Source: an uncultured Schlesneria sp.
GTDB taxonomy: Bacteria; Planctomycetota; Planctomycetia; Planctomycetales; Planctomycetaceae
DNA length: 64,000 bases
Assembly (NCBI GenBank): GCA_903834925.1
Contig: CAILLA010000058.1
Location: 1-64,000, forward strand
Direction: 5' to 3'
Shown: piece after piece, positions 62,838 through 64,000 of the stretch
How positions within the stretch are numbered: position 1 is the first letter of the stretch
How the letters are laid out: each line of letters opens with the position of its first letter
The notes under the pieces: model-generated
What the model saw: the letters and a program-made list of their open reading frames with translations, nothing else
What the model was told of the DNA's origin: nothing
Database searches by the model: none
Made by a program: the position numbers and the translations under genes

Positions 62838-64000
62838 ATGAAATATTCCCGCGTTTACATCGATGCAATTGGATACGAACTGGCTCCCGTCATCGTGACT
62901 TCGGCCGAGATCGAACAACGTCTCGAACCGCTTTACGAAAAGCTCAAAATCCCCGCAGGGCAGCTCGAAGCCTGGACCGGAATCAGCGAACGACGCTGGT
63001 GGCCTGCCGGGCATCGACTCAGCGACGGAGCCACCGAAGCGGCTCGGCGAGCCCTGGAGCACTCCAATGTTGCAGCACGTGATATCGGAGTGATGATCTA
63101 TGCCGGCGTCTGTCGCGAGCAGTTTGAGCCAGCCACCGCGTGCAGCGTGGCGGCGAATTTGACAATCAGCCCGGATGCATCCGTATTCGATGTCAGTAAT
63201 GCATGCCTGGGTGTTCTGAATGGAATGGTCGACATTGCGAACCGAATCGAACTCGGCCAGATTCGTGCCGGAATGGTTGTGTCGTGCGAAACCGCTCGGG
63301 AAATCATCGACTACTCGATCCAGCGGTTGCTGGAAGACATGACGATGGATTCCTTTACAAAGTCACTGGCAACGTTGACCGGTGGTTCCGGTGCCGTGGC
63401 TGTGCTTTTGACCGATGGATCGTTTTCACGAGAAAAATGCCATCGTTTGCTGGGTGGTGCGACGAAAGCCGCACCAGAACATCACGCGTTGTGCCGTTGG
63501 GGCTTTGAATCGTTGTTGCCCGCAGCGGTCAGCAAAGTTGACGCGATTCTGCCACCCGTCGTAACGCATACAAAATTCGGAAACCTTCTTCCAAACCTGA
63601 TTCAACAGAAGGTCAGCGGCCTGCTTCCAGCAAAGCTATCGCACGCATTTACGCAGTTCATGCAGACCGATTCGATCAGCGTCCTCAAACACGGGGTCGA
63701 CCTGGGCCTGAATACCTGGCGGGCGTTTCTGACAAAAGTCGGATTTTCGTCAGAACAAATCGACAAAGTCATCTGCCATCAGGTCGGCAAGGGACACCGT
63801 GAACAGGTATTGAACGCGCTCGGAATCTCGCCCGACAAAGATTTCAACACTTACCCTTATCTCGGCAATATCGGAACTGTGTCGCTGCCGCTCACCGCCG
63901 CAATCGCTGATGAACGTGGCTTCCTGGTGAAAGGAGACCGAGTCGGTTTCCTGGGAATCGGCAGCGGACTCAATTGCCTGATGCTCGCGATCGACTGGTA
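62838..64000 (+). CDS. oleA: Thiolase-fold 3-oxoacyl synthase III, OleA-like (3' end at the window edge)
   Basis: 387 residues are visible, ending LMLAIDW followed by TA at the window edge, so probably only the last stop base is cut. Active-site residues are present: Cys123 in DVSNACLGVLNG, His314 in KVICHQVGKGHREQV and Asn344 in YLGNIGTVSLPL. The family layout EWTGI/ERRWWPAG-type N-terminus (here WTGISERRWWPAGHRLSDGA) matches OleA rather than FabH. OleA joins two fatty acyl-CoAs head to head; the product feeds OleB, OleC and OleD to make long-chain olefins, known in Planctomyces. Those genes should lie just right of the window. Confidence 0.85.
   Translation, partial: MKYSRVYIDAIGYELAPVIVTSAEIEQRLEPLYEKLKIPAGQLEAWTGISERRWWPAGHRLSDGATEAARRALEHSNVAARDIGVMIYAGVCREQFEPATACSVAANLTISPDASVFDVSNACLGVLNGMVDIANRIELGQIRAGMVVSCETAREIIDYSIQRLLEDMTMDSFTKSLATLTGGSGAVAVLLTDGSFSREKCHRLLGGATKAAPEHHALCRWGFESLLPAAVSKVDAILPPVVTHTKFGNLLPNLIQQKVSGLLPAKLSHAFTQFMQTDSISVLKHGVDLGLNTWRAFLTKVGFSSEQIDKVICHQVGKGHREQVLNALGISPDKDFNTYPYLGNIGTVSLPLTAAIADERGFLVKGDRVGFLGIGSGLNCLMLAIDW

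Overview
The window looks like chromosome of a planctomycete, most like the order Planctomycetales. The evidence is lineage-typical gene content: two tandem pairs of DUF1501 and cytochrome-c/DUF1549/DUF1553 surface proteins, PQQ-type propeller proteins, a FecR-like giant protein behind an ECF sigma factor, a bacterial formylmethanofuran-dehydrogenase-type C1 gene, and many short palindromic repeats between genes. Weak Shine-Dalgarno sites and moderate GC fit this. The genus cannot be fixed from sequence alone. No rRNA, tRNA, CRISPR array, prophage or complete insertion sequence was seen.

Layout. 1-4.4 kb: 3' end of fhcC, then two molybdopterin molybdenumtransferase genes on the minus strand, one fused to a periplasmic-binding-protein-like domain. 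4.6-8.8 kb: an ABC-F ATPase, a lone sugar-binding lipoprotein and a GT2 glycosyltransferase. 8.9-14.6 kb: an ECF sigma factor, an 82-aa DnaJ-C-terminus-like protein and a 1588-aa membrane propeller protein. 14.8-18.7 kb: OFA-type transporter, RDD protein, zinc-ribbon protein and ChbG/YdjC deacetylase, all minus. 18.9-22.1 kb: a YtrA-type repressor, ABC ATPase and membrane protein behind a promoter overlapped by a perfect palindrome. 22.3-25.0 kb: a DUF6263-like secreted protein, an orphan histidine kinase and a proline-rich lipoprotein. 25.3-33.7 kb: metabolic genes (conserved unknown, speA, a 2-hydroxyacid dehydrogenase with a GlcD-like oxidase, trpB-trpA). 33.7-38.6 kb: a repeat-rich accessory stretch with a decayed DUF1778 antitoxin, a BatA/VWA protein, a PIN/NYN-like protein and a family of short MATLEE leader sequences. 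38.6-42.8 kb: BCS1-like AAA ATPase, ubiX and gcvPB. 42.9-52.4 kb: the duplicated DUF1501/DUF1553 pairs. 52.6-64 kb: two GT-C membrane glycosyltransferases, BNR and PQQ propellers, a nitrilase-family amidase, a HerA-like ATPase, and an OleA-like thiolase running off the right edge.

Most parts are ordinary chromosome. The parts that deserve attention are (1) the sigma / DnaJ-C-like / giant FecR-propeller module, (2) the short-gene or leader family sharing SD plus ATGATGGCTACTTTG, arranged as two divergent pairs around a NYN-like gene, (3) a two-hairpin repeat that sits directly 3' of three unrelated genes in sense orientation, (4) the MoeA-PBP fusion beside a second moeA and fhcC, and (5) the autoregulatory palindrome of the YtrA-type operon. 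All functions were assigned by reading translated sequence; no database search was possible.
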